Origin: Girardinichthys multiradiatus
Lineage: Eukaryota > Chordata > Actinopteri > Cyprinodontiformes > Goodeidae
DNA: 64,000 nt
NCBI RefSeq assembly: GCF_021462225.1
Contig: NC_061800.1
Coordinates: 1,240,001-1,304,000, forward strand
Reading direction: 5' to 3'
Each line of letters starts with the position of its first letter. Positions within the stretch are counted from its first letter, which is position 1. The translations under genes and the position numbers were made by a program. This document shows, piece after piece, positions 1 to 11,798 of this stretch. Under the pieces are notes generated by a model. It saw nothing but the letters and a program-made list of their open reading frames with translations, searched no databases and was not told the origin of the DNA.

Positions 1-1479
1 TTAAGTCAAACACTGCAGTTTTTGTTTTGTTTGGGTAGACCATAAAAATGTCAACGCCGGCTTAAAATACTTCTTTGCATTTAACCTGAGCAGAGAAATT
101 CTGGAATACAGCTGCGATCAAATTGAGCCAAACAAAAAGAGAACTATAACAATAACTCTCAGGATTGTAGTTATTACTACAGAGTTACAGTACAAAGAAT
201 TGGCAAAAGGTTTCAGCATCAGTGAATTCGGATTAATTTAAGAGAAAACAGTTGCTGTGCTTCTAAATAGTTTGTGCACTCATCTTAAAAAGGGTCCTGA
301 AGATTGTCATAACAAAATTGATCAATTATAGTATTAAAAGATATGGCTGAGAAAACATATTCTGAAAAGAGATTGTTAAAAATTTATTTGAATTCTTGAA
401 GCTTCAAATTTGGCCATTTGTCTGTCTTTGATGTTTTGTCTTTGTTTTGTTGGTATGAATGTTTGTTTATATGTTGCATGAAACAATAATCCATGTTTAG
501 AATAATGTTTCTAAATCCTAGATTGATTAAAACTTTGAGTTTTCAGGAGAGTTAAGAAGCAGCTTGTTTCTGATGTAGGTGCATGTTAACAGTTTTGCAG
601 TTTAAGGTACACTAAGATGGGTTGGAATGAAGAAACTGTGGGTCCGCCCATAGGCTGCCAATCAGAGGTTAGTTCTGCCTGACTCCGCCCACCTACCAGG
701 TTGGTTCATGCCTTTGCTGTCATGGTAACGCTCAGCACCTCCCTTCCTGAGTTTTAACACTGTTTAAGAGACAATAGAATCAAAAGGCTTGTAGTGATTG
801 TTACCTTAAAAACATGGTTTTTTTTTTGTATAATAATTAAGGATGTAGCATGACTTTTAGATTTATGTGTTTTACTATTAAAAGGTTAATTAAATAGTTT
901 AAACTAATTTGAAGAATTAGTTTTACATACAGAATCATTGGTGATTTATTAGATTGAAAGTTTTCCCTGGTGCCATTAAGCTAACTGACAGATCAAGATA
1001 TGCCAAAAGTAAGGAATATATTTTTGATAAAGAATCAGAGTTATGATTTCATATTTGACAGGAATTATTTATTAGATTAAATTTATAGAGCGTATGCATC
1101 CAAATTACATTAGATTTCAATTAATCCAATACTTATCTTCATACAAGACAAATCAGGATGATATGTGACTTATTTCTAAGTGAGATATTGATGAACTCTA
1201 CAACGACTGAAGTTTGTGTTTTGTTGTTAATGGAACTGAGTTACAGTTAAAAACATCTGGATTTTATTTATGTTGCTTTTGTTAAATTCATAGTGACACA
1301 TAGTTATGTCAGAATTCATTTCTTTGGTTCTATGTAATGTGATCTTGGTTACTAGAACATTCTTGTTTAAACCTTTTGCTGGATTGTCGCATGGGTTGGA
1401 CCCTGCGCCAGAAGGGGGAATGTCAGAATAAAGTAACATGGAGTTATTGCCAAGATAATTTTTTTTCCGTGAAGATAGG
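1..1479. other. AT-rich non-coding stretch
   Basis: No open reading frame here resembles a known protein and no terminal repeat is obvious. A purine run followed by TGTCAG near 1409-1424 looks like a retroviral polypurine tract meeting an LTR start, but no matching LTR body follows. It probably belongs to the decayed retrovirus-like material that begins just downstream. This assignment is inference. Confidence 0.3.
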
Positions 1480-2950
1480 ATGTTGTTTTACTGTCAAAAC
1501 CTGTCCACTGTGTTTTCTCAAGTTTCAGAGATGGTAAAGGCTGCATTACCAGGAACAGCCACTTGCACCCTCCAGTCCTTTATGCCTGGCGACTGGATTC
1601 TGCTCAGAGAATCTAGGAGGAAACACTGGAAGCCCAGGCGCGAATGGCCCATATCAGATCCTACTAGACACCCAGGAAAGCTGCAGGAAAGCTCCAGCTC
1701 CTCCAGCTTCATCTGGCTTCCAGGACACAAGTCATCTTCCAACTGGATCATCCACGGCCTGAAAGGTGTGAGGAGAGCAGACCACCACAAGACAAAGAAC
1801 TGTAAGCTGATCACTGGCGAGTGATTGAAGAGGTTGTTGAAGAACACTGTTCTTACAAGGGCACAATAATCCCTTGAGCAGTGAAAAGTTATTTCCGAAT
1901 CTACTTAAGGCCATCGCATTGCCTGAAAGTTAGAAATCATAAGGTAATTTGCCTCACTGCACACATACCACAGTGAGAGACACATAGGAAACATACAGGG
2001 AAGACCTCTACACATTGCACATAACCTTTTTCTGGATGATGGACTGGCGACGTCTGCAACAGAGAGACAGTCAAACATGCGCCATGATGCTTATTCTCCT
2101 TAATTTCTTAACATTTGGTGGCTACTAGGCTCATTTGCCTGGACAGCGAGGGTCAGCCAAATTATTTTCTCCCAATGAAACTGACTCTGGGGAGGAAATC
2201 TTGGATGCTTTTATCTAACTTTATGGTATTATTACAAATTTGAAATGTGTTCATTTCCGCCGTTGTTATAATTTGTTTTCAGTACCAGAAGAAAGGAGTT
2301 GTAATGGAAATCCTTGTATTAAGTGCTCTAAGGTGTTCCAAAGTGTTTGACCTTTAGGTTACCTCTCTTTCTTCAGAACATTTGTATTACAGGAGGAAGC
2401 TGTAAAACCAGTATCAGACGTTTAATGGCTAAAACCCATTCCTTTGGGGTGATGTCTCAGGAACCAGCAGATGGTCTGTTACCACTGACCCGAGGACGGT
2501 TTAGTGTCATAAAGCACAAACTCTTTTAAGTTGAGATAACACCCATATACTCTTTAAATACTGTGTGTAAATGTTGACACCACACTGAACCCAAAGCAGA
2601 TGATTATGATGACATGTTGTAAATGAATATATCTTCAATGCCTGAGTGTATTCATAATTGTACTTCATAAAATGACCTTATAGCAGAAAATCTAAAGAAG
2701 TTGCTGTTTAAGTGAAATGAGAAAACGTGAAATGATGATATGAACAAGGCTTGTTTTAATTCTTTTTACTTTTATTACATTTGTTTTCTTTGTTTTATTA
2801 TATTGTTTCACTCTGCCATGATTGGTGGTTGCCTAGGGCGGAGGGACCATGTGCGTGTTTCCCACAATATAATCTGCTTTCCGTCGTGTGGGTTTGTGCT
2901 CACACAGAGTGTTTTCTTTTATTTGTATTTACTCATGACTTATTCGTGAT
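1480..2950 (+). pseudogene. Decayed ERV pol/env remnant (integrase C-terminal part and downstream)
   Basis: The frame opening at 1480 contains a basic stretch (LLRESRRKHWKPRREWP) that resembles the C-terminal GPY/F-type domain of class-I retroviral integrases, where a W-x-P-R-x-G-P pattern precedes a beta-rich segment. The motif is seen directly; the family link comes from general knowledge of such domains. Downstream to about 2530 the sequence is open only in short pieces, with no convincing env motif. It runs up to a polypurine tract and an LTR starting at 2965, the order expected for the 3' end of a provirus on the plus strand. Frameshifts and stops make it non-functional. The 5' part of this provirus is not recognisable. 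Confidence 0.5.
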
Positions 2951-2964
2951 AAAACAGGGGGGAC

Positions 2965-3375
2965 TGTTAGGGTTTTAAAACATTTGTATTGTTTATCACT
3001 AATGTATGCTCTAAGTGCTTTTCCCTCCTTACATGTTACAGGAAGGGAGATGGGGACAAGAATGAGTTATGCTTTTATGCTTTTATTCTTTTATGCTTGT
3101 ATTAGCAGCATCTGGGGGCTATTCACCAGGACCCCACTTCCCACTTCCTCTGTTTGTTTATAATCAAGACAAATGAACCCTAACCTTTTTGACCCCACAC
3201 ACACACACACACACACATACACACACCTTGAATGTTGTTTGAACTGTGTGTGAACCAGCATGTATAAATAAAGAGAGAGGGGGCTAATAGTTCGTAGTCT
3301 GTACTGCAGAGCTACCCTTGCAAGTAAATTGACTGTATCGTTCTTGCCTCTGAGTTGACTAAATAATACCTAACA
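2965..3375 (+). mobile_element. ERV LTR (family shared with the LTR at 30.8 kb)
   Basis: The segment begins TGTTAGGG and ends CCTAACA, a good inverted terminal match for an LTR. It is preceded by the purine tract AAAACAGGGGGGAC, a typical polypurine tract, so this is a 3' LTR on the plus strand. It matches the LTR at 30801-31189 over its whole length, including a CA repeat, a TATAAATAAAG region and the final exon-like block. An AATAAA-like signal lies near 3265. Confidence 0.85.
3196..3227. repeat. (CA)n microsatellite inside the LTR
   Basis: About 15 CA units occur inside the LTR. The related LTR at 30.8 kb has a shorter CA run at the same place, so the tract is part of the LTR family and has changed length. 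Confidence 0.9.
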
Positions 3376-3391
3376 TACATATACATATATA

Positions 3392-4951
3392 CACTGCTGA
3401 AAAAAAATATAGGGAACACTTAAACAACACAATATAAGTCCAAGTAAATCAAACGTCTGTGAAATCAAACTGTCCACTTAGGAAGCAACACTGATTGACA
3501 ATCAATTTCACAGCTGTTGTTCAAATGGAATAGACAACAGGGGGAAATCTTTGGTGATTAGCAAGACACTCAATAAAGGAGTGGTTCTGCAGGTGGGGAC
3601 CACAGACCACTTTTCAGTACCTATGCTTTCTGGTTGATGTTTTGATCATTTTGAATGTTGGTGGTGCTTTCACACTCGTGGTAGCATGAGACGGACTTTA
3701 CAACCCACACAAGTGGCTCAGGTAGTGCAGCTCATCCAGGATGGCACATCAATGCGAGCTGTGGCAAGAAGGTTTGCAGTGTCTGTCAGCGTAGTGTCCA
3801 GAGCCTGGAGGCGCTACCAGGAGACAGGCCAGTACACCAGGAGATGTGGAGGAGGCCGTAGGAGGGCAACAACCCAGCAGCAGGACCACTACCTCCACCT
3901 TTGTGCAAGGAGGAACAGGAGGAGCACTGCCAGAGCCCTGCAAAATGACCTCCAGCAGGCCACAAATGTGCATGTGTCTGCACAAACGGTTAGAAACCGA
4001 CTCCATGAGGATGGTATGAGGGCCCGACATCCACAAATGGGGGTTGTGGTCACAGCCCAACACCGTGCTTGGCATTTGCCAGAGAACACCAGGATTGGCA
4101 AATTCGCCACTGGTGCCCTGTGCTCTTCACAGATGAAAGCAGGTTCACACTGAGCACATGTGACAGACGTGACAGAGTCTGGAGACACCGTGGAGAGCGA
4201 TCTGCTGCCTGCAACATCCTTCAGCATGACCGGTTTGGCAGTGGCTCAGTATCAAAGGACAGTGATACTACAAACATTTCTTTCCGTGTGCTCGCCAGAG
4301 GTAGCCTGACTTCCATTAGGCACAGAGATTAGATCCTCAGACCCCTTGTGAGACCATATGCTGGTGCGGTTGGCCCTGGGTTCCTCCTAATGCAGGACAA
4401 TGCTAGACCTCATGTGGCTGGAGTGTCAGCAGTTCCTGCAAGATGAAGACACTGAAGCTATGGACTGGCCCGTCCGTTCCCCAGACCTGAATCCGATTGA
4501 GCACATCTGGGACATCATGTCTCGCTCCATCCACCAACGTCACGTTGCACCACAGACTGTCCAGGAGTTGGTGGATGCTTTACTCCAGGTCTGGGAGGAG
4601 ATCCCTCAGGAAGCCGTCCGCCGTCTCATCAGGAGCATGCCCAGGCGTTGTAGGGAGGTCATACAGGCACGTGGAGGCCACACACAATACTGAGCCTCAT
4701 TTTGACTTGTTTTAAGGACATTACATCAAGGTTGGATCAGCCTCTAGTGTGTTTTTCCAATATAATTTTGTGTGTGACTCCAAATCAAGGCCTCCATTGA
4801 TCAATACATTTGATTTTCATTGATGATTTGTGTGTGATTTTGTTGTCAGCACATTCAACTTTGTACAGAACAAAGTATTCAATGAGAATATTTCATTCAT
4901 TCAGATCTAGGATGTGTTATTTGAGTGTTCCCTTTATTTTTTTGAGCATTG
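3392..4951 (+). mobile_element. Tc1-like DNA transposon, about 1.56 kb, decayed
   Basis: The element starts CACTGCTGAAAAAAA and ends in an imperfect inverted copy (TTTTTTTGAGCATTG). It is flanked by TA on both sides, the target duplication of Tc1/mariner elements. One transposase region lies on the plus strand. It sits directly after the ERV LTR at 2965-3375 in a TA-rich stretch. It is a different family from the three 1610-bp Tc1 copies elsewhere in the window. Confidence 0.85.
3686..4693 (+). pseudogene. Tc1-family transposase, broken
   Basis: The first 130 codons from the ATG at 3686 encode paired-type helix-turn-helix DNA-binding segments ([20 protein letters not shown] onward) as in Tc1 transposases. 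After a frameshift near 4065 the first catalytic aspartate appears in LFTDESRF. The second sits in MQDNARPH near 4393 and the final glutamate in SPDLNPIEHIW near 4490, giving a DDE layout. The reading frame changes at least twice, there is a stop near 4330, and part of the core near 4246-4285 is replaced by foreign sequence (see findings). It cannot make a working transposase. Confidence 0.85.
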
Positions 4952-4983
4952 TATAAATATATACATATATATATTTAGAGAGA

Positions 4984-5075
4984 GAGGAAAATAAGTATTT
5001 GAACACCCTGCATCTTTGCAAATTGTCCCACTTAGAAATCATGCAGGGGTCTGAAATTTACAGAAGGAAAGCTCC
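4984..5075. mobile_element. Terminal fragment of another Tc1/mariner family
   Basis: The words AATAAGTATTTGAACACCC and a following block ending in GGGGTCTGAAATTT match, from memory of fish repeats, the terminal inverted repeat of a common fish Tc1/mariner family. Only one end is visible and no transposase follows. This is a recollection-based call without an alignment. Confidence 0.5.
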
Positions 5076-6130
5076 ACACTTACTTATTTACCTGGAAAAA
5101 TGTTCTGGGGTGGGCAAAAGGGCCTCTTTCTTAGAACCTGAGATGAATTATTATTATAAAAGCGCTTCTTAAATACGTTCTTTATGTTACATACATTCCT
5201 TAACTTGTGCGACGGTAGCGAGAATGGTAGAGGTTCGTCCTGTAACCGGTGGGTTGCGCTACACAAATGCAGGCCATTTACAATTTACCATTCTCAGTTT
5301 CCCATGCTTATTTAAATTTGGAAAAGACTTCACATTGGTCCTGTGAAACAGCAGATGAGCATCAGAGACAAGGAGACAAACAAGGGGACTGCCATTTGCC
5401 TACTGGACAGGCCCATCACCTTAGTGGACAGAAAGAGATTTAGGCTCCAAATTTAATTCAACCATTATGCAGTGTGCCATGGGGCCAATGTCACTTGTGT
5501 ATAATTCCTCTGTTTTCAAGATTGGAAAAGTGAGGTGGTCAAAGTGAGAAATAAATAATGAAATCTCGACAAAGTCAGTTTTTTCTTCTAAAATGATGAA
5601 CGGTAAACTATAAAAAAGGCAATTATTTTCCCATATCTGAGGTAGCCCACCTGTGCTTTAGTTTTGGTCTTAAATGAAATTATATCCATATACACTACTG
5701 CATCTCAAAATAATCATACATACACTACACATGTTCAGATGCTTTGATATTGAATGTTTTGACTGAAGGATGAAGTTTTCCTTTCTGGTTTGAGAAAATT
5801 CTTACTCCTACTTTAAATAAATCTAGCACTCTGTTGGATAAAAAAGGATGTTCCCCAAGCTCATTAGAAGATGGCTTTGTAGAGATGCATGGTTCTCAAA
5901 GGACAGTGATACTACAAACATGATCTATTATGATCATATTATGATGCACTGCTAATTCACTGCTATAGATTAAAGTACCCAACAGTATGAGCTCAAACAT
6001 CTACAGCAGTAAAATGCAACATACACATTAATGCAGCAGCCTCATTAATATAAAAGTATGAGATATAATGGTATCACAATGACAGGGAACATTTTACTGT
6101 GCAATGAGTATTTTTATTTCATGCTCAATA
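5076..6130. other. Non-coding stretch, no recognised gene
   Basis: Only short frames without protein-like composition are present. At 5896-5921 lies a 26-bp string that is also present inside the Tc1-like transposase at about 4253-4278. Nothing else was recognised. Confidence 0.4.
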
Positions 6131-6134
6131 CGCA

Positions 6135-6190
6135 CAGTACTGTGCAAAAGCTTAAGGCAGGTGTGAAAAAATGCTGTAAACAGAGAATAA
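6135..6190. mobile_element. Short Tc1/mariner terminal-repeat relic
   Basis: The word CAGTACTGTGCAAAAGCTTA followed by GGCAGGTGTGAAAAAATGC resembles the end of a widespread fish Tc1/mariner family. Only about 55 bp remain. The call rests on recollection of that repeat. Confidence 0.45.
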
Positions 6191-6449
6191 TCATTTATTT
6201 TTATCAATCAACAAAATTTGGAACTGGGACACCCATGTCCGAGTTGTAGCGTTCCAGTTTCCTGCTTGTTTTTGTTCGTATTGCTAGCAACTGTAACAGC
6301 AGTCTTACAACAATAACAATGACAATAACACTGTTCTACGCGGTATTTTGTTCATATAAACAGCGTTGAAACATCTCGTCTTAGAAACACTGAAAAATAG
6401 TGCAAAAAATGCGCGCAGATCAAAATTCTGCTCGCTTGCGAACGTGCGA

Positions 6450-6669
6450 GGATCAAAATCCTGCTCGCACAAATCTCTCTTTTGCTCGCGCTTTTCTGTC
6501 ACTGATATACCACCACAACAGTCCCTTCTGCGTCCTAAGTTTTGTGTCTTCACTGCGGTGTCCTCCACGTGGTAGATGCCCGGTAAATAGGAGGCACCAA
6601 GGAGGCATCCTGATCAGATGCCTGGACAACCTCAACAGTCTATTTTCTATGAAAAGAAGCAGTGGTTTT
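6450..6669 (-). pseudogene. LINE reverse-transcriptase C-terminal fragment, part 3 of 3
   Basis: On the minus strand the frame reads RLSRHLIRMPPWCLLFTG, matching the well-known C-terminal tail of a fish non-LTR retrotransposon polyprotein (pattern R-W-x-G-H-L-x-R-M-P). It continues the LINE fragment at 13429-13772, from which it is separated by provirus ERV1. The sequence GTTTT occurs at the break on both sides, as expected if ERV1 inserted into the LINE. The frame is not intact. Confidence 0.65.
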
Positions 6670-7169
6670 TGTCAGGTTTAAACAACCTAACAATATTTAT
6701 AACAACACAAAAAGAAGAGAGAGAGACAAAGTATTAGTTATTTACTCGTACGAGGAGAACGATCAGAGATATGTTCAGTTACAAGTCCCCAACCATTCTG
6801 AACAGCATCTGTCCGCCTCCTCTTTTTATTGTCTTTCGGGGGTCCCTAGTTTACAAAAACATTGTTCTCTAAAGGATGGGGGAAAACAACAGCTGCATCG
6901 TAAACAGGTCATAAACAGCTTTATACATTAACAACACATTTCCCACAGTCTCCTCCAACTTGTAGGGTCAGCTGTGCCTTCATCTTTATGACCTCCTCAA
7001 CTGGACTGCTTCCTTCTCTGCTAGTTCAGCTCCTATTTATGACCTTTGCCTGCAGACAAACTCACACATCCTTTCTCACACATACATCATGAAAGGTTAT
7101 GAGATCAAATAGTCAAGTTAAAGAATAGGAGAAAATATAAGATAAATCTAATATTCAATTATTCCAACA
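6670..7169 (-). repeat. ERV1 3' LTR
   Basis: Read on the minus strand it starts TGTTGGAATAATTG and ends AACCTGACA. It contains an AATAAA signal (complement near 6826) and a possible CATAAATA TATA-like element. It is preceded on the minus strand by the purine tract ACAGGGGGGAAA at about 7170-7182. Confidence 0.93.
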
Positions 7170-7182
7170 TTTCCCCCCTGTA
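7170..7182 (-). promoter_or_regulatory. ERV1 polypurine tract
   Basis: The minus-strand purine run directly abutting the 3' LTR is the expected plus-strand DNA priming site for reverse transcription. Confidence 0.8.
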
Positions 7183-7499
7183 TATCTTATATCTGCTCAT
7201 ATTCTCATATCACTTAAAGGCCACTTCTGTCAAATTTTGTAACTGTAAGTTTATCTTCATGAGTACAAAGACAAGAGGTACTTACTGACATTTAAATCAC
7301 AGAATCATATAGAAATGGATCTGCATACAGGTCAGAAAAGTGGTCAATACCATCCTCGTCATCTTCATCATCCTGATGTTTAAATAACGGATAGAGTTGT
7401 GTAACTCTGCTTTCCATAGGAGAAATAGCTGTGGTGATAAGACGGTTAACAGTACAAAAGCAGGGCATTCAACAATATCCACACAATGCTAAAATTTCA

Positions 7500-8660
7500 G
7501 CAAACACTGCAAAGGAAATTATTACTCATGATACTAAAATTTTATACTTCCCAAACATATCCAGCCAGGAGTCCCACATCGAGGCGTCTACTCCATAATG
7601 CTCTTTCATTTTGCCATTTAGAGATCTCAAACCTTCTATGGCTTTCGTTAGGCTGCCATGAGCCAGCAGCAGTGTTGTTAGGTATGAATGTGCAACATTT
7701 TTCTCCAAAAATAGCACAAACCTCTCCTTTTTCAGCTAACAACATGTGCAAAGCAATTCTATTCTGGAATGCCATCAGGGAAGTTGAAGCCAATTAGTCA
7801 TGGACAGTTCAAACCCGCTTTGTGTCCAATTTCCTCGTTTTTGTACATTGTAGTGAATATAGTTGATCCTGTCTACGTTTCTGTTCAACGTACATCACCA
7901 ACAGATACTTGATTCAAATCTTGCAGCTACTTGATCAGTTAATTTATATTCATCTATAGCATCTATGTATGTAGAGTCTCCCTCAGTCTGCCAAGCTACT
8001 TCTCTGCACTTCCTATCACACCAATCATGTGGATTTAACACTAAATAGTCCATCTGTTACTTCATCTACTAACAAAGGATACAACCATAAAGTAATTAAG
8101 CACAGAGTCCTGTTACTTTTGAAGGTAATCAATCAAACAACCACCACCAAATATCTCCTCTAGAGACTAGTTTAAAACACCTATTTACTTTCACAATTGT
8201 AATACACCATACTGCAATGAGATTTCCCAATTTATTACCTCTCTCTGTCATATTTATACATGTATAGTGTCCAGTGGTGACTCGCTTATGGAAAACTGAT
8301 TTATCCTTATCTGCTCTAATTACAGGAAAAACAGAATCCTTGTGCTAACACATTTCATTAGGATTAGTTTGATTCATTACTTCCATCACACAGAGTTGTG
8401 GTATCACAGCTGGACTTATTTATAATAAAAGCCTTGAACCCAAACACACAACACAATCTCTTTTAGTCATGTTAGGCCTTGCTCTACCATCAATAATCAG
8501 TTATTATTTGTTCCTGATACTCCTGTAATAACCTGGAACTTAGTCATCTGTGGTTAAGTTTCCTAACATAATTTTCACTCTCTTCGCTCTGTTACCTGGA
8601 TTGCATTATCAGCTTTATGACGCTTAAACAACTTCTTCGTTTAGTGCACATAGTTAGGTT
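7500..8660 (-). pseudogene. ERV1 env remnant (surface part decayed, transmembrane subunit recognisable)
   Basis: On the minus strand 7793-7542 reads through a heptad-like segment followed by VCAIFGEKCCTF, the CX6CC motif of class-I retroviral transmembrane subunits. Further on, in another frame (7717-7526), the membrane-proximal part continues, and related sequence reaches the acidic tail near 7300. The surface-subunit region (7800-8660) has many stops. The same sequences are found in ERV2 at 43.5-44.57 kb. The protein cannot be made intact. Confidence 0.8.
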
Positions 8661-8889
8661 ATCTTGCCTTCCTTGATTTAGCGCTACTTGTTTCATATAA
8701 CTCATAACAGATGTTGTTACATTCTAATTCATCTTGACTGGTTCCCAGAAGTACCAGAAAAATAAAAATGAATATAAGAAAAAAATATATAACCACCCAG
8801 CATCGGAAAGCATTGCTCATCCATCTAGAAATCATTTTGGCTGAAATGTTCACTCCTCTAAATGGTTCCAGTGTCTTAATTGTCTTCAC
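8659..8889 (-). pseudogene. ERV1 env N-terminus (leader and signal segment)
   Basis: The 76-codon frame starts MKTIKTLEPFRGV and contains a strongly hydrophobic segment of about 20 residues rich in Ile, Phe and Val, fitting an env signal/leader anchor. The matching start in ERV2 (about 42830) begins MKTIKTVEPLRGV. It ends in a stop before the surface subunit would begin. Confidence 0.7.
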
Positions 8890-8959
8890 TGACTTTCGGG
8901 TCTCTCCAGCCTCTAAATGTCTGGGTCCACCCTATTATCAGTCTGTAAATCACTTCCCC

Positions 8960-9600
8960 TGACGGAGCTTTCAACCGAAATGATCTTTTTACAATGTGTA
9001 AGGTGAATCCAGGTTCATCTCTCAGTTATTTTACTGCCCTTGCAGTGGTTAATAATACCTAATATGGATCCTCCCACTTAGGTGAATACCAATGCTTCTT
9101 CTTTACACTCCTTATTAACACCCAGTCTCCTGGTTTCACTAGTTAGTTTTCCTGCTGGGAAATAGAACATTCCTCATTAGTTTAAATTTATTTCTGTTGG
9201 TTTCTAACATACTCCTTATATAATCAACTAGGTTAGCTTCTTTATCTAACTCCCACTTATTTTTAACTGTGGTAATCTGTATGGTCTTCTAAATAACGTT
9301 TCATAGGGTGTTAGCCCTGAGGTGCTTGTAATGTTTAGTCGGAAATAGTTCTATCCGTTTAGAAAATGCATTTATAACGACTAAACAAAACTTTTTCCCT
9401 TCACTGTGGTTTAACTCAATAAAATCCATATGAATTGTTTGAAAAGGGTATCTTAGTTTTGCAAATTGTCCCCTTCGTTGTCTTAAATTCCCTTGTGGAT
9501 AATGTTTTACACATGCTAAACATGTTTTACAAAAATTTCTAATAAGAATCTTTTAGAATTTAATCAATATGTTATATAATATTAATATATCTGTCCTATC
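8960..9600 (-). pseudogene. ERV1 integrase remnant lacking the catalytic core
   Basis: On the minus strand the zinc-binding N-terminal region keeps a C-x2-C-x-K-H piece near 9490-9540. The start of the core follows (MDFIELNHS, first catalytic Asp, near 9420-9440). The sequence then jumps from the segment ending in FPTK to one beginning HLRANT near 9325-9345. About 100 codons that should hold the second Asp and the Glu are missing. The C-terminal part with the W-x-x-P-K-W-x-x-P-Y pattern continues to about 9050. The same junction occurs in ERV2. Confidence 0.8.
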
Positions 9601-9998
9601 CTTCCCCCCTGTTGAGACATTATGAAACACGATGGCTCAGATATTGCTTCCATTTATAGGTTCTTTAGTAGGACAGGTTTATTATCTGGTCAAATATAGT
9701 TTTCATCTTTTAATTCAGCTCCATGTTTTTTTCCACATTTCTATCTCCTGTAGTGAGCTTTATTGTTGCATCTTTTCTAACACTATATCCATTGTCACCA
9801 ATGCATATCCTGTTTGTGTCTTCTCCTTCTCATCTTTTTAGAGAAATCATTCACATAAACTATTTCGCAAATCACTTCTAATTTTTTTTTTCTTTTTTTT
9901 TTTTTTTCCTAATTCTGCAGTATCAATGCTGAAACTGCATGGGAAACTCTTAAGGTTAAAAGGTTAAACAACACTATTGCAGCACTGCAACTGTCATT

Positions 9999-11054
9999 TT
10001 AGGCAGCAATTACAGCTCTCACACAATATAGTTGCACACACGCAACACTATCTAGTTTTGTAGAGAAATAGGCTACTATTTTCATTTTATCTCCATGTTG
10101 TTGAACCAGAACTGAAGTCATAAAATGTCCCTTGCAATCTATCATCTGAACAAACGGTTTACTATAATCTGGTAATGCTAAAGCAGTACTGGAAAATAGA
10201 ACTTGTTTTATGTTGGTAAATGCTTCTTCAGCTTCTACACTCCATTTCAATTTAGACGTCATTTTCAGCTCTTCCTCCTACATTAATTTGTTTAATGGAG
10301 TTACTATTTCTGCATAATTTGGCACCCAGTTTCTACAATAATTAGTTAGTCCAAGGAAGGACATTATTTGCTTTTTTGTTACTGGTTTTAGAACTTGTAA
10401 TATTGCAGTCTTTCTTTCTTCTACAATTTTGCGTCCCTGTGCGCTAAGATTATGACCTAAGTATTTAACCTCATTTTTGCACAACTGAAGTTTATTTTTA
10501 CTGACTTTGTGTCCTTCTTCTGCTAAATGTTTTAATAATGCTATTGTGTCACTTTTACAAGTCTCCTCATCAGGAGAGGCTAATAGCACATCATCAACAT
10601 ATAGTAAAACCTGACTACCTCCTGGAGGGTCAAACCTGGCCATGCTTGCACTCATTACCTGAGGGTATATAGTTGGACTTTCACAGTAGGCTTGAGGTAG
10701 TCTGGTATAAGTATATCTTTGTCCCTCAAAGGTGAATGCAAACCAGAACTGACTATCTTTATCTACAGGTACAGAGAAAAATGCATTGCTTATATCAACT
10801 ACAGTAAATATTCTAGCATCCGCTCTTAGGGAATTTAATAATGTATAAGGATCAAGAACACACGGTGCCCTCTGAACAACAGCATTATTAACTGCCTGTA
10901 AGTCTTGTACCATGCGCCATCCTGTTGATGGAGCTTGTTTTTTAACTGGAAAAATGGGGGTGTTACATGGTGAGTCCTCGCATTTTATTATCACCCCTGC
11001 AGTTATTAAATCCTTTATTACTGGTTTTATTCCTTCACGAGCATCATATTTCAA
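9999..11054 (-). pseudogene. ERV1 reverse transcriptase, with one internal stop
   Basis: The frame 11054-10278 covers the RT fingers and palm, with the LPQAYCESP segment and YVDDVLLAS (catalytic YVDD). The thumb continues as MSFLGLTNYCRNWVPNYAEI. A stop at 10278 separates it from 10262-9999, which carries the connection part ending before RNase H. The ERV2 copy at 40096-41624 is highly similar. RNase H is missing apart from a few residues around 9830-9870, because that region is much shorter than in ERV2. Confidence 0.9.
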
Positions 11055-11059
11055 AGGGT

Positions 11060-11690
11060 ATTATTTATTCTGGGCCTGTATTCTGTTTTTGCTGTAATTT
11101 GAACAGGTACTGCTCCTTTACTAAACCCACATCAGTAGGGTCTGTTGACCATAATTTATCAGGGACTCCACTCAAAAAGTGTTCCTCCTGTTCAGTAAGG
11201 AATAGTTCTCATTGTTGTTTTGTATGCAAATGTATCCCTTCCTGCACTGTCACTGTCCATAATAATAATTTTCTAATTAATCCTGTGGATGCACTAGTTT
11301 CTGTATTCATTATTGTTACAAACCAGTCTGTGACATCTTTTACCCTCTGCACTAGTCTCCCCATATCATGCTACTTGAGTTCTTTATCCTTGAATAAAGA
11401 CATTTGTGGAGGTGACCACATGTTGCAGAGCTTCCTAGTGTCTTCCTCTAACACTACTTCAGCAACTGAGGTACTCTTCCTTTCTGTATAAACATAAGTT
11501 ACCATGACTTTTATAGGGGTTACTTTATTTAATACTATCTAGGGAGAGAAGGTTCTGGAAACTTAAGAGAATATCCTGCCCCTGTGTTTTTGATTTTTTG
11601 TTTTCATTGGTATCTGAGGTACTAGGAACAATTTCACATGTTTTCTGTCCTAGTCATGCTAAATCATTATTTTCTCTTATCAGGACAGTC
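11060..11690 (-). pseudogene. ERV1 protease and protease-RT linker, decayed
   Basis: Minus-strand pieces match the ERV2 segment at 39283-39855 (for example the words around SPPQMSLFKD and the YVYTE-type segment). No intact protease active site remains readable here and several stops interrupt it. Confidence 0.6.
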
Positions 11691-11740
11691 TCTTGCCAGA
11701 TGTCCTCCTTTCCCACAACACCAACACCCTGAGGTGCATT
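11690..11740 (-). pseudogene. ERV1 gag nucleocapsid zinc knuckle
   Basis: The minus strand reads CWCCGKGGHLARDC, a CX2CX4HX4C knuckle typical of retroviral nucleocapsid. It lies one stop codon downstream of the gag frame at 12416-11799. Confidence 0.85.
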
Positions 11741-11798
11741 GTCTGTAATTTCCTCTGCTCACTCCTCCTCTTTGACACCTGCGGTTTTGTCCTCTGCC

